From Salipiger sp. CCB-MM3 (GTDB taxonomy: Bacteria; Pseudomonadota; Alphaproteobacteria; Rhodobacterales; Rhodobacteraceae): a DNA stretch of 64,000 nucleotides. The notes below the pieces were generated by a model. That model had not been told where the DNA came from. It did no database searches and was given only the letters and a program-made list of their open reading frames with translations. The stretch spans positions 248,001 to 312,000 of the forward strand of contig NZ_CP014597.1 of the NCBI RefSeq assembly GCF_001687105.1, written 5' to 3'. Shown piece after piece: positions 17,622 to 26,737 of this stretch (positions within the stretch are counted from its first letter, which is position 1; the number at the start of each line of letters is the position of its first letter). The position numbers and the translations under genes are program-made.

Positions 17622-18650
17622 CTATGAAAACCTAAGACGCTGGAAGCGCAGTCCTGCAGCCCGGCAAGCTCGGGTGAGGGCGCCATCACAGTTCTCGCTG
17701 ACATATCGACGGCCGAATACCGTCCCACCCGAGACCACGAGCGTATCATCTTTGATTGCCCCCATTTTCAGAGAAGACAGCCACGACCGGTAGAAATCGA
17801 CCCCGCGATCTCTTGCCACAAGAAGGCAGGCCGCCCGGAACCGAGACGCTTCAGAAGCCTGAGGGGGAAGGGCGCTGCCAGCCAGGAGAGCCCCGGCGAC
17901 CACCTTCGTTTGTCCAGAGATCATTGCATCGGACGCCATGAGCGCCTCAACATCGGTATCGATCTTGCTTCCGACCTCTTTCGTTGGCCTCGACGAGCTA
18001 CGGGCACCAGATTTCGGGACCGAGGTCTGAGTTAGTCCCCGCTTCCGATCTGCATCGAGCCATTCCAAGATCGCGAGGTCGAAATCCGAGTACTGATAGC
18101 CGCGATCTTTGACCTTCGCACGGAACTTGCCGAGATACCGCTTCCCGGCTTCGGAGCCGAGAGCGTCCGTCAGCGTGGTTACGGTTGCGGGCTTCGGCTC
18201 CCATTCATCAACTGAAATTTCAGAGAGAGATTTGTTAGTTGGATTCTTGTTTGTGTTAGGCTGCTTTACAGGGGGTGTCAGAGGACTGACACTCAAAATT
18301 CTATCTGCATTCTCAGTCTCTTGCTCAGCAGCAACGCAGCAGTCGTTCTCACGATAGATGAGCTTGTAGAGACAGCTTGTAGTCGCGTAGCCGGTGCGGG
18401 TTTTCTTGATGCGGTTGACTTTCACGAGAAGCCCAAGGTTCACGAGCTCTTTGATTGCCGCATTCACCCAAGGTCGAGAGCGACCAAGAATCTCGGCAAG
18501 TTCTCCCTGCGAGGGAAAACAAGTGTCAGCTGTTGCGTCGGCGTGCGAAGAGAGCGTGTTCAAGAGCGAAAGGTGCATACCCTTCCCCTTGAGACGCTTG
18601 CCCCACCACGCCGGATGCCGAACAAACGGCTCCGGGGTTTCGATAGACAT
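17622..18650 (-). CDS. Winged-helix replication-associated protein with DnaA-N-like C-terminus
   Basis: Residues 30-85 form a helix-turn-helix of the HTH_36 / replication-protein type (CFPSQGELAEILGRSRPWVN, then ELVNLGLLVKV). A Ser/Thr/Pro-rich linker follows. The last 80 residues read FYRSWLSSLKMGAIKDDTLV, then FGRRYVSENCDGALTRAC, closely resembling domain I of DnaA (W..L..L....D.L.L..P..F....V...Y...L..A), which contacts helicase loaders. It lies downstream of repA in the same direction. ATG 18650 has GGAG 6 bases upstream. A role as a second initiator or helicase-recruiting factor for this replicon is inferred. Confidence 0.6.
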   Translation of the reverse strand: MSIETPEPFVRHPAWWGKRLKGKGMHLSLLNTLSSHADATADTCFPSQGELAEILGRSRPWVNAAIKELVNLGLLVKVNRIKKTRTGYATTSCLYKLIYRENDCCVAAEQETENADRILSVSPLTPPVKQPNTNKNPTNKSLSEISVDEWEPKPATVTTLTDALGSEAGKRYLGKFRAKVKDRGYQYSDFDLAILEWLDADRKRGLTQTSVPKSGARSSSRPTKEVGSKIDTDVEALMASDAMISGQTKVVAGALLAGSALPPQASEASRFRAACLLVARDRGVDFYRSWLSSLKMGAIKDDTLVVSGGTVFGRRYVSENCDGALTRACRAAGLRFQRLRFS

Positions 18651-18764
18651 CACTGCTCCGTGGCCGGAATTTACTCATTCCGGTCCTTTTCTATTGTAAG
18701 CGGTTCCGAGGATGCCTATGATCAGAGTGCTAGTATGATCTAAGGCCCTCAGGGGTTTTATATC

Positions 18765-18798
18765 GAGGGGTGATCAGAGTTGGCGCTCTGGTCACCTC
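18765..18798 (-). terminator. Hairpin after repA (possible terminator or attenuator)
   Basis: GAGGGGTGATCAGAG pairs with CTCTGGTCACCTC with few mismatches, starting 7 bases beyond the repA stop. There is no long T-run on the minus strand, so termination before the downstream winged-helix gene may be partial. Confidence 0.4.
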
Positions 18799-18804
18799 TT
18801 TCAT

Positions 18805-19944
18805 TTAGTGCCTCTTGCTTGCTGCCTCCTTCAGTCGCTCCGCGCTCGGAGTAATCGTTCTGATTTCATAGTCATTGAGCGACGGGTCCCAGTCCGGGAT
18901 GTCGTCGAGGTGACGATCAAGACGTGCCTGTTGTTTGGCGCCTCGAACGAACACGTACCACTGGTCTTCCGCTTTTACGCGGCGATTGAACTCGACGGAT
19001 CTACCAGGTGCCGCAGTACTGTAAGCGTATACGGCATGGCCAGGAACCATCGTGGCGCCATTGGCGCCCACAACCTGCCGGCGGAAGTTCTTCCTGAATG
19101 CCTTAGGGTCCTGGTCGAAACCAGTGTGCATCATGAGTTTCTCGAGGCTGATCTTGAAAACCTCCTGAGCGCTTTCTACCCTCGCGACTTCATAAATCCT
19201 CTGCACAAAGGCGCTCTTGAGCTGGAAGTACTCAGGCGCATAGTTGAGAAGCTCAGCGTCTTCGTCGATTGCGGCAACGATCCAGTCACACGGCTCGATC
19301 GAGAAAGACGTCATGCAGCGGCGCTCTTTCCCGCCCACATTCCGAGTCTCATAGTGCATGCTCGCCCTCTGGAACCAGCTGAACCACTCATCTACACCGC
19401 GGCCGTTCATCTCGATGTTGGTGTAGATCCGCATGCTCTGAAGGCGCTGAATGCTCAAACGGACCTGATCGTAAGCGTAGCCAGTCGAAGTCGTGTTGGT
19501 AGCGCGGAGGTACTCGGAGATCGTCACGTCTACGTTCCGCGGCGTGGTGCCGGTCGAACGCCTGATATGAGCCATTTTTGAGATGACGAACATGAAGAAG
19601 TGCTTGTCGAACTGAGTTGCCAAACCGTACTTTGGGTTCGGTTCACACCGCAGTTCCACCGTCACATCGTTCCAAGGCGCTTTAGTAACCAGAGACATCT
19701 CTGTGGTCGCAATCGCGAAGAACTTGAAGACCATGAGCAACGGCTTGTTGCCGATGCCCGTCACACGGCTTTGGTCGCCGAGGTCAAGAGGCAGCTGCGC
19801 TACATCCATGCCCTCGAGCTCTTCCGTACCCTCAATGTCTACCGTTTCCAGCATTCTAGACGCCATTTCTCGGCCTGATTTTATGTTCCCTGCTCGTTGG
19901 TCACCATTGTTCACATCCGCCTCTTTCGACGCAAACGGATTCAT
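18805..19944 (-). CDS. repA: Plasmid replication initiator RepA (RPA family)
   Basis: The core carries the wording of the alphaproteobacterial replication initiator A family: LPLDLGDQSRVTGIGNK, APWNDVTVELRCEPN, YGLATQFDKHFFMF, and later YEVARVESAQEVFKISLEKL. It should bind the iterons next to its gene and open the origin. The frame extends upstream to 20106, but those extra codons are translations of iterons, so a start at ATG 19944 (MNPFASKEADVNN) or further inside is more likely. No clear ribosome binding site decides it, because iteron DNA directly precedes 19944. Binding there could shut off transcription (autorepression). Confidence 0.88.
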   Translation of the reverse strand: MNPFASKEADVNNGDQRAGNIKSGREMASRMLETVDIEGTEELEGMDVAQLPLDLGDQSRVTGIGNKPLLMVFKFFAIATTEMSLVTKAPWNDVTVELRCEPNPKYGLATQFDKHFFMFVISKMAHIRRSTGTTPRNVDVTISEYLRATNTTSTGYAYDQVRLSIQRLQSMRIYTNIEMNGRGVDEWFSWFQRASMHYETRNVGGKERRCMTSFSIEPCDWIVAAIDEDAELLNYAPEYFQLKSAFVQRIYEVARVESAQEVFKISLEKLMMHTGFDQDPKAFRKNFRRQVVGANGATMVPGHAVYAYSTAAPGRSVEFNRRVKAEDQWYVFVRGAKQQARLDRHLDDIPDWDPSLNDYEIRTITPSAERLKEAASKRH

Positions 19945-20923
19945 ACGTAGTTGCCGGTCCGTCAGACAGAAATCTGACGTAGTTGATGGTCCATCTTCAA
20001 GGTCACTTTGGGTGCCCCGCGTAGTTTCTGGTCCAACGCGGCACAAGAACGATCCAGGTGGGACTCCTGGCCCCGAATCTTCTCTTGCACGTAGTTGGTG
20101 GGCCATAGGGTCCTCAAGTTCTTGATTTACAGACGTAATTATTCACCCAAGGGTGGCGTCTGCGGTTTATAGTTGGATACCTCGGGAGCCGTTCTAGATT
20201 CCCGCAAGCTGCCCGTCGCCTACCGGTTCGCCCCTTGGACCCTCAACTACGCTCCGCGGAGATCAGCAGTAAGTGTGACCTGAAAACCTCGCGTAGTTCT
20301 CGGTTCGTTGGTAGGCTAACATCCAGTTTAAAGCAGTAATAACAGATATTTAAGTATATCTCGAACCACTTACTACGCGAGATATCTCGACTAAGGAGCC
20401 GATCCTGAAGGGACCATCTGCGACGTGTGGAGGCCCTTGATTGGACCGAGAACTACGCGTGTCAGAGTCAAATGGACCGTCAACTACGTGCTAGACGCGG
20501 TGATCGGGCGAAATATTGGGGGAATGCGACAGTTGCGGTCCTGTGAAAGCTCAAACCACGCCAATGACTTCGGACAGAATGGACCATGTATGACGCGTTT
20601 TCAGTGTCGCTTGGACCGGCAACTACGCGTCGATGTTGGGGTTGGACCCTGAACTACGTGGATAACTCTGTGCACGAAAATGCGACGGACCAAGTGTGAC
20701 GCGATCAATTATCTCAAACTAGGTTTCGCGCAATGAGTTCTGAAGCAATGGACCATCTATTACGTGCTTTTCGGCCTCCTGAGAGACGATCGGACTGAGA
20801 ATGGACCATGTGTTACGTGGATCGCGGGGACTTTGGACCATCAACTACGTGGAAAACTCGCAGCTGCTTGCGAATGGACCATCAGCGACGTGCATCGCTA
20901 GTCAACGGACCACCAACTACGTG
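19945..20923. repeat. Origin of replicon 1: about 17 iterons, GGACC(N5)ACTACGTG type
   Basis: Seventeen-base iterons are spread over 980 bp. Four run in the minus orientation at about 19945, 19977, 20019 and 20088. Plus-orientation copies lie at 20237, 20411, 20443, 20474, 20581, 20613, 20644, 20687, 20750, 20803, 20835, 20876 and 20907. The conserved ends are GGACC and TACGTG; some copies end GACGTG or GACGCG. Spacing is irregular (30-90 bases). The minus-orientation group lies in the repA leader and the plus group between repA and the next gene, so the set doubles as origin and operator. No gene is seen in 20107-20963. Confidence 0.85.
20331..20371. other. AT-rich patch within the iteron origin (candidate DNA unwinding element)
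   Basis: About 40 bases of mainly A and T (AGTAATAACAGATATTTAAG and on) contain the palindrome AGATAT-TTAAGT-ATATCT. It lies in the largest gap of the iteron array, as expected for the segment melted by the initiator. Confidence 0.45.
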
Positions 20924-20963
20924 AGTTCAATCGTCGTTAAGAGAGGCGAGCTAGTCTCGAGAG

Positions 20964-21776
20964 ATGACCCCAGATTCCCTGCAAGACGAAACCAACACCC
21001 TTCTAGAAGACCTCCAGGCCATGCTTGCGACCGTCCCTGGTGCGCCTGAGCGAGACCAATTGCTGGCCCTTCTGCCTGACGCCAGGCAGTTCGATGTCTC
21101 TGACGGCTTGGCCACGGCAGTTTCAGACACGGTTTCGGAGTTTCCGCACACGATCGAGCACAACCTCGACTTCCTGATGCTACCTGACACAGTCTGCTGG
21201 TTCGAGTGGTCTGAACGCGCGAGACGGACCGATGTCGACGTGCTCATGCATGATGTCGAACATCCAGAGAGGATCGGCGTGATGGTGACTTATGGCGGTG
21301 AGGACAGCGATGCTGTGATCGGAACCGTTGCCTGGCGGTTCTCTGACGGGCGCGTTGATCATGCGCCGGCCTTCTTTTCCTGGGACGAGGCGCAGCTTGA
21401 GGACCTCTCACAGAGGGCTCGCTTCTCCTACAGTAAGGTTCCGGCGGAGTCCTGGGCCCGGATGATGTCTCTTATCTATACGCACGTTCCCAAAGGATAC
21501 GTTGATCAAATGGAAGTGCTCGAGGACCTCAGGAAGAACGGTCCCGACATTGACACCATGACGGGCGCCGCCCGGCGCGAGGCTTCTGCAGAAGCTCTAT
21601 TCATGCTGGGCGTTCTACTCATGCTTCAAACCGGACGAGTGCAAGCCGAAGGGCAGGGGGATCGAGAAACTCTGAAAATGATGGAGCCTAAGCCATGGAG
21701 GTTTTTACCTTCCAAGAAAGGCTTTTTCAGAAAAAAGCGCCGCGGTGGTGTCCATCTGAACTGGTTCCACGCCTGA
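20964..21776 (+). CDS. Hypothetical protein (270 aa)
   Basis: The frame opens at an ATG 40 bases after the last iteron (leader GAGAG). The product is acidic and soluble (ERDQLLALLPDARQFDVSDG, then VCWFEWSERARRTDVDVLMH), with a basic tail (KKGFFRKKRRGG). Its composition and placement suggest a plasmid accessory protein. No motif is recognised. It converges with the PcfJ-like gene at 21840. Confidence 0.7.
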   Translation: MTPDSLQDETNTLLEDLQAMLATVPGAPERDQLLALLPDARQFDVSDGLATAVSDTVSEFPHTIEHNLDFLMLPDTVCWFEWSERARRTDVDVLMHDVEHPERIGVMVTYGGEDSDAVIGTVAWRFSDGRVDHAPAFFSWDEAQLEDLSQRARFSYSKVPAESWARMMSLIYTHVPKGYVDQMEVLEDLRKNGPDIDTMTGAARREASAEALFMLGVLLMLQTGRVQAEGQGDRETLKMMEPKPWRFLPSKKGFFRKKRRGGVHLNWFHA

Positions 21777-21839
21777 GCTCACACAAGAAGGCCGAGAACC
21801 AAACATTGGACCCGGCCTCCTTAAGAGTCTTAGCATTCT

Positions 21840-23083
21840 TCACATGGTCATACTGGCGGGCTCGAACTCGTCGTCGTGCTTTCTGGTGGCGCCATAGATC
21901 GGGTCGATTGAGGCTACCACGTTCTGAAGAACCGGATGCCCGACAAAGTCGTCAATGCCGCGGACTGTCTTGGTGACACCCTTATGAACCAGACGACCGA
22001 CAGCCATCATGGCGTTGGTGACATTGCCATCCTCTCTCCATTTATAGGCACAGACGGATTCCACCTCGTCGAACTGAACTCTCTCCCCATTCGCTTCCAT
22101 GTACTGGCCAATTTGTTCTTCATTGAGCGAAATCGTCTTGGTCGATACAGCCTGTTCAAACCAGCGCAAAGCGTCCTGCATTTCTGCTGATGGACGGGTG
22201 TCGTTCACTGCGTAGAACTGACCTCGTGTGAGAGGCTTGCTGAAGTCTTGGATCTTGTGAAACTGGACGGTGGCCAAGCGCTGAAAGCTCTCTTCAACGA
22301 CGCCAGTAACTGGGTCCGTCTTCTGAATGCGCCGGCGAAGGCTCGCGATGTGCGAAAGGAGCTCTTGCATTGGTGAGTGTAGCCACCGACACAGTGGGAC
22401 AGACCTTGTGTGCCGTCGGCATTGCGACCAGGATTTCCTTCCGCCTGGAGTTCTTCGGTGCAGTCCAGGCTTTCGAAGTAGATCCCGTTGGGCGCGACTG
22501 GATTTCCTGGGAAGAGCCTCGGCCAATGCCCTTCCTTGAGGGTGCCCAACGTGTTCATCTGGATGCCGTCGCCGATGGTCTGAGACGAGATCCGCGCGAA
22601 GTCGTTAAGGAAGTACCTGGTGTTTTCGAAGATGTTTGGAGCGGTCTTCCCGGCGCCCGGGTTTTCGGGGTCCGGAAGAAACAATAGTCGGATCGCAGCT
22701 TCCCAGCCAGAGTTGAACTGGTTCCCAGCGATGCAGAAGTCATCGATGTTGCCGATCTCAAGCGCCCGCGTGGCAGCGGCCGGGATGACGACATGGTTCC
22801 GCACGAAATCCACCATCTCCATGGTCTGGTCAACGGCAGTCTGCAGTCCGAACTCCGACATGTCTGGCTTGTGCAGTCGAAGCATCCAGGCCTGAATATC
22901 GGCGCGCATTTCGGGGTCTGGGATCTCGAACTGTGACAGCTGACGGTTCACCGCCGAACGATGGTCCCGGCCTACTTTCTTGGCGGCGGCCTTCTCAAGC
23001 TCTTTCCAGTCAACCTTCTCACGCAGCTCCGTCTCGGGTTTAGGTTCTAGTCCCTGTGGCGGGCGGGTGTCGAGAAAGGCCAT
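21840..23083 (-). pseudogene. PcfJ-like plasmid protein, frameshifted near 22360
   Basis: The first frame (23083 to about 22360) runs from MAFLDTRPPQG to LSHCVGGYTHQC. The His-Cys-Val-Gly-Gly-Tyr plus downstream Cys pattern is the hallmark of PcfJ-like proteins of conjugative plasmids. The sequence then changes frame and continues LSHIASLRRRIQKTDPVTG and ATVQFHKIQDFSKPL to the stop at 21840. A one- or two-base indel near 22358-22365 accounts for this. Coding-like sequence also extends upstream of 23083 (WALTPDTLGEITDRPLDVLY) to about 23212 without a start codon, so the 5' end may be damaged too. The family's function is not established. Confidence 0.6.
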
Positions 23084-23337
23084 GGCGCAGCGACGGTGAA
23101 ACTCCTGCCATCGCCCTTTGCTCCCCTTGTAAAGAACGTCGAGCGGACGATCCGTGATCTCACCGAGAGTGTCCGGCGTCAGCGCCCATGGGACATCTGA
23201 ATTGGAGACCGGCTAAGTGCATGACTTCAGATGAGATCGCTGAACTGATGCTTTTCGGTCTATGACTGTAGGCCATTTGTGCGCGGCCCGAGCATGACGG
23301 CTTGCACGTCAGAACCTTAACAACGTATGTCAAAGAC

Positions 23338-24174
23338 ATGCTCATAGTTAGAACTACTCCCGACTACCAGTTTGGCCCCATCGTTCGAATGTGTCGAACT
23401 GAGCCTGATTTATTTTGGGGCGTCGATGGCGCCGATGAGGGGTGGGTCGTGTACGGAGATCGGCGCATCCAGCTCTACGACGCCGAGCTTGCTCTGAAGG
23501 GGTCGCCGGACCGAGAAAGTATCTATGTCGAGTTGCTGAAGCATGCGCCAAGCTTCCCGAATTTTCCGGACATGGGATGCGCGGCGAAGAGCTTTAAGGT
23601 AAACTACGACTTCAGCTCTCCGCATGCCGATGAGATCGTATGGGACATGATTTCAGGCACTCCTTCGCGGCTGGTTGGGATGCATGTCGATGAGCACGAC
23701 AATTATTATCGGCTTAGACGGCAAGATGGCTCTGACATTTTTGCGTCGATGACATTCAAGCTTGCGTTGCTGAGAGGCGAGTGCCCTGCAGAAGAGTATG
23801 CAGCCGTTGATCATGAGCTTACTGAAGGAGGAGCAGGTCCAGTAGGCGAGTTCCTCGTTACTCGAGAGATAGATTCAGTCCTCGAGTATGTGGAGCCCTA
23901 CCGGACGAGTGTGATTATCCGGTTCTTCACCAAGGATGATTACCTGATTTTCGGCCCGTTCGAGGAAGAAGCGGACTACGATGCTTTCAATGAAAGGCTC
24001 TCGGCCTTCGGCGACTTCAGTCGACAAAATAGATGGCTAGAGAAGATCAAAGACCACCCGCGATTCTGTGGTCATGAATTACCGGAGGGCATTGCCGTAC
24101 GGCACACCGAGAACATTGACGGCGAAGGCTTCATCGAAACTCTTTTTGTGAATATCGAGGACCTGGAAAGCTAA
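23338..24174 (+). CDS. Hypothetical protein (278 aa)
   Basis: This is a soluble acidic protein rich in aromatic residues (WGVDGADEGWVVYGDRRIQL, then FFTKDDYLIFGPFEEEADYD). ATG 23338 is taken as start; an in-frame ATG at 23302 is possible, and neither has a clear ribosome binding site. No family is recognised. It ends 30 bases before the IS3 element and appears intact. Confidence 0.65.
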   Translation: MLIVRTTPDYQFGPIVRMCRTEPDLFWGVDGADEGWVVYGDRRIQLYDAELALKGSPDRESIYVELLKHAPSFPNFPDMGCAAKSFKVNYDFSSPHADEIVWDMISGTPSRLVGMHVDEHDNYYRLRRQDGSDIFASMTFKLALLRGECPAEEYAAVDHELTEGGAGPVGEFLVTREIDSVLEYVEPYRTSVIIRFFTKDDYLIFGPFEEEADYDAFNERLSAFGDFSRQNRWLEKIKDHPRFCGHELPEGIAVRHTENIDGEGFIETLFVNIEDLES

Positions 24175-24280
24175 GCGCATCAAGCGCGCTTGTTGCTTCT
24201 GATGTGATCCCCTAAAACGTCCCCGTTCCTGCTTAGAGTTTTCCGGACGGATTCCTTGGCTGGGAGAGGAGCGGAAACGC

Positions 24281-24540
24281 ATGAAGGCATCGAAGTTCAC
24301 GGACGCGCAGAAGGCGTTCATCATCAAGCAGGCAGAGGATGGCACGCCTGTCGTGGAGGTCTGCCGCAAGGCGGGGATCAGCACGGCGACCTTTTTCAAT
24401 TGGAAGAAGAAGTACGCGGGATTGATGCCGTCCGAGATGAAGCGGCTGCGGGAGCTCGAGCAGGAGAACACGCGGTTGAAGAAGATCGTCGCCGATCTCG
24501 CGCTGGACAAGGAGATGTTGCAGGACGTCATCAAGCGAAA
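24281..24540 (+). pseudogene. IS3-family OrfA, 3' end interrupted
   Basis: MKASKFTDAQKAFIIKQAED opens a helix-turn-helix (EVCRKAGISTATFFNWKKKY) followed by a leucine-zipper stretch (LRELEQENTRLKKIVADLAL), the standard OrfA layout. After DVIKRK the reading enters the IS1111-type insertion and ends at 24577 with eleven foreign residues. Joined to 25901, the sequence would read through as VIKRK-ALRPARKRTLVDEM. Confidence 0.85.
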
Positions 24541-24543
24541 TGT

Positions 24544-24558
24544 ATGGTTCGCCCCGCC
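24544..24558. repeat. Subterminal inverted repeat, left
   Basis: ATGGTTCGCCCCGCC, an exact reverse complement of 25879-25893, 3 bases inside the left boundary of the IS1111-type element. Confidence 0.8.
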
Positions 24559-24781
24559 TGTGCAAGGTTCTTCCTGATGACGTTCAGGATTGCATAAATG
24601 TATCCGGCCTCTCGCGAGTGGGCTGGTTTTCCAGCCAGGCCATGATGAGATCCGCACGCGCCGTTCCCAATTAGCTTGTTCGGGCACGGAGCCCGCTTTC
24701 GGAACGGGTTTACAGCGCGTCGATCGTCCTTTTCGTCATCATTTCGAGCCTCGCATTCTGATCCGGGTTTTCCGGATAGGT
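24559..24781 (-). ncRNA. Candidate bridge RNA region of the IS1111-type element
   Basis: These 223 bases between the transposase stop and the subterminal repeat contain no gene. In IS1111-subgroup elements the bridge (seeker) RNA lies at this position, downstream of the recombinase. The assignment rests on position only; I did not fold the RNA or match guide loops. Confidence 0.4.
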
Positions 24782-25834
24782 TTAGACGCAGCCCCCTTCG
24801 GGAGCGCGCCGTTCGTATGTGGCCCCAGGTTCGCTGAGCACCACCCAAATCACCCTCGCCAACTTAGCCGCCAGTGCGACAGTCACCTTATTCACGTGCA
24901 TCCTGGTTCGGAGTTCGTCCACCCACAGGCCAAGCCGGTCCTTGGCGCGATCGAGATGCATCAAGACTGACCGGGCGCCGTGGATTAGAAGCGTTCGTAC
25001 GTAGCTGCTCCCGCGCTTCGCTATGCCGAGCAGCGTCTGTTTGCCGCCAGTAGAATGTTGCCTCGGCACAAGTCCTAGCCAGGCAGCAACATCACGTGCT
25101 TTCTTGAAACGCGTAGGGTCACCAATGGATGCTAGGATTGCCGTCGCCCCGAGAGGGCCGACACCAGGAATGGTCATAAGCCGACGCGCAGTTTCGTCGC
25201 TGTCTGCGATGTTCTTAATCTCGGTCGAGACGCTGAGGATCCGTTCTTCAAGACGGAGAAGGTCCTCCTGCAGCTCGCGCAAGACAACCCGTGCTCGATC
25301 AGTCAAATCGTTCTCAAGATTATCGATCGCGCGGACGATATCGAGCTTGAACACCCCGGCGCCTTGGCGAAGCGCGACGCCGTGTTCCAAGCAATACGAC
25401 CGCATCTGACATATGAGATTGGTCCGTGCTTTCACCAGCCGGCTGCGAACACGATGCAGCATCTGCAAATCGACCTGATGCGCCTCCTTTATCCCGACGA
25501 ACCGCATCGTCGGTCTGGTCGCAGCTTCCGCGATCGCCTCGGCATCGATAATGTCGTTCTTGTGCGACTTCACGTAGGGCTTGACGAACTGAGCCGGGAT
25601 GATGCGGACATCATGGCCGAGCTCCCGAAGCTTCCTGGCAAGCCACTGCGAACCCGGACAGGCTTCCATGCCGACGAGGGTCGGGTCTGCCTCCGCGAAG
25701 AACTGAAGAACTGTGTCGCGTCGTAGCTTTGCTTTTTGGATAGGTGCGCCAAAGGCGTCGAGGCCCACGACGTGAAAGAGCGTCTTGCCGATGTCGACGC
25801 CGAAGACGGCGCAAGTCTTGGGGTTAAGTTGCAT
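24782..25834 (-). CDS. IS110-family transposase (350 aa)
   Basis: The N-terminal RuvC-like DEDD domain shows FGVDIGKTLFHVV (first Asp), LVGMEACPGSQWLARKL (Glu) and KNDIIDAEAIAEAA (last acidic pair). The C-terminal Tnp_20 domain shows MTIPGVGPLGATAILA with the helix-hairpin-helix-like GVGP, and contains the catalytic Ser region. Length and order are normal and no lesion is visible, so it may be active. ATG 25834 has GGGAGG 7 bases upstream and is preferred to the TTG at 25861. Confidence 0.92.
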   Translation of the reverse strand: MQLNPKTCAVFGVDIGKTLFHVVGLDAFGAPIQKAKLRRDTVLQFFAEADPTLVGMEACPGSQWLARKLRELGHDVRIIPAQFVKPYVKSHKNDIIDAEAIAEAATRPTMRFVGIKEAHQVDLQMLHRVRSRLVKARTNLICQMRSYCLEHGVALRQGAGVFKLDIVRAIDNLENDLTDRARVVLRELQEDLLRLEERILSVSTEIKNIADSDETARRLMTIPGVGPLGATAILASIGDPTRFKKARDVAAWLGLVPRQHSTGGKQTLLGIAKRGSSYVRTLLIHGARSVLMHLDRAKDRLGLWVDELRTRMHVNKVTVALAAKLARVIWVVLSEPGATYERRAPEGGCV

Positions 25835-25878
25835 CTTCTTACCTCCCGAGTTGATATCCAACGATTGTCGCCCGGGGC

Positions 25879-25893
25879 GGCGGGGCGAACCAT
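25879..25893. repeat. Subterminal inverted repeat, right
   Basis: GGCGGGGCGAACCAT, the exact reverse complement of 24544-24558, 7 bases inside the right boundary. Confidence 0.8.
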
Positions 25894-25900
25894 CCCATTA

Positions 25901-26737
25901 GCTTTGAGGCCTGCCCGGAAGAGGACGCTGGTCGACGAGATGCGGGCGGATTGGTAGGTGTCGATCCGCCGCGCCTGCGAGGTGATCCGGTTCGATCCAA
26001 GGACCTATCGCTACAAGTCTCGGCGACCTGGGCAGGCCGCTTTGGAACAGCGGATCCGAGAGATTTGCCAGACCCGTGTCCGCTTCGGTTACAGGCGGGT
26101 GCATGTGCTGTTGCGCCGCGAGGGCTGGGAGATCAACGCGAAAAAGACCTATCGCATTTACAAGGAGTTGGGCATGCAATTGCGGAACAAGACGCCGAAG
26201 CGGCGGGTAAAGGCCAAGCTCCGCGACGACCGGAAGGAGGCCGTCGGGCCCAACGATATCTGGGCGATGGACTTCGTCCACGATCAGCTCGCGACGGGGC
26301 GCAAGCTTCGCGTGCTCACGGTGGTGGACACCTTCTCGCGCTACGTGCCGGTGCTCGATGCACGCTTCACCTATCGCGGCGAGGATGTGGTCGCGACACT
26401 GGAACGGGTGTGCAAACGCAGCGGCTATCCAACCACAATCCGCGTCGATCAGGGCAGCGAGTTCATCTCGAAGGACATGGACATATGGGCCTATGCCAAG
26501 GGCGTGACGCTGGACTTCTCGCGTCCCGGAAAACCCACGGACAACGCCTTCATCGAGGCGTTCAACGGGCGCTTCCGGGCGGAATGCCTGAACAGCCACT
26601 GGTTCATGAGCCTTGAAGATGCCGCCGAAAAGCTAGAGGCTTGGCGTAGAGACTACAACGAAGAATGACCGCATGGGGCCATCGGCAAAAAGGTCCCGGC
26701 AGACCTGATCAAATCAGCTCACGACACCAGCCCGTGA
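25901..26737 (+). pseudogene. IS3-family OrfB (DDE transposase), two nonsense codons
   Basis: This is the catalytic integrase domain of IS3 transposase: RVRFGYRRVHVLLRREGW, then WAMDFVHDQL (first D), VVDTFSRYV, RVDQGSEFIS (second D) and DNAFIEAFNGRFRAECL (E). A TAG at 25955-25957 (ADW-stop-VSIRRA, Gln expected) and a TGA at 26666-26668 (YNEE-stop-PHGAIG, Arg expected) interrupt it; the true end is TGA at 26735. Both stops fit single C-to-T changes. An internal GTG at 25958 could start a protein retaining DDE but lacking the OrfA part. Confidence 0.85.

Larger units (their letters stand above)
24541..25900 (-). mobile_element. IS110-family element of the IS1111 subgroup (1.36 kb)
   Basis: The boundaries are set by the precise break in the IS3 reading frame (after 24540, resuming at 25901). 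Near both ends sits a 15-bp inverted repeat, ATGGTTCGCCCCGCC at 24544-24558 and its complement at 25879-25893. Subterminal inverted repeats and a long stretch downstream of the transposase (24559-24781) are features of the IS1111 subgroup, whose guide RNA is encoded on that side. IS110-family elements move by a RuvC-like recombinase guided by a bridge RNA. Confidence 0.8.

Noticed and set aside
17116..17793. Long open frame on the plus strand across 17.1-17.8 kb
   Set aside because: It has no proper start, is rich in His and Cys, and is the in-phase antisense of a minus-strand pseudogene and of the end of the winged-helix gene.
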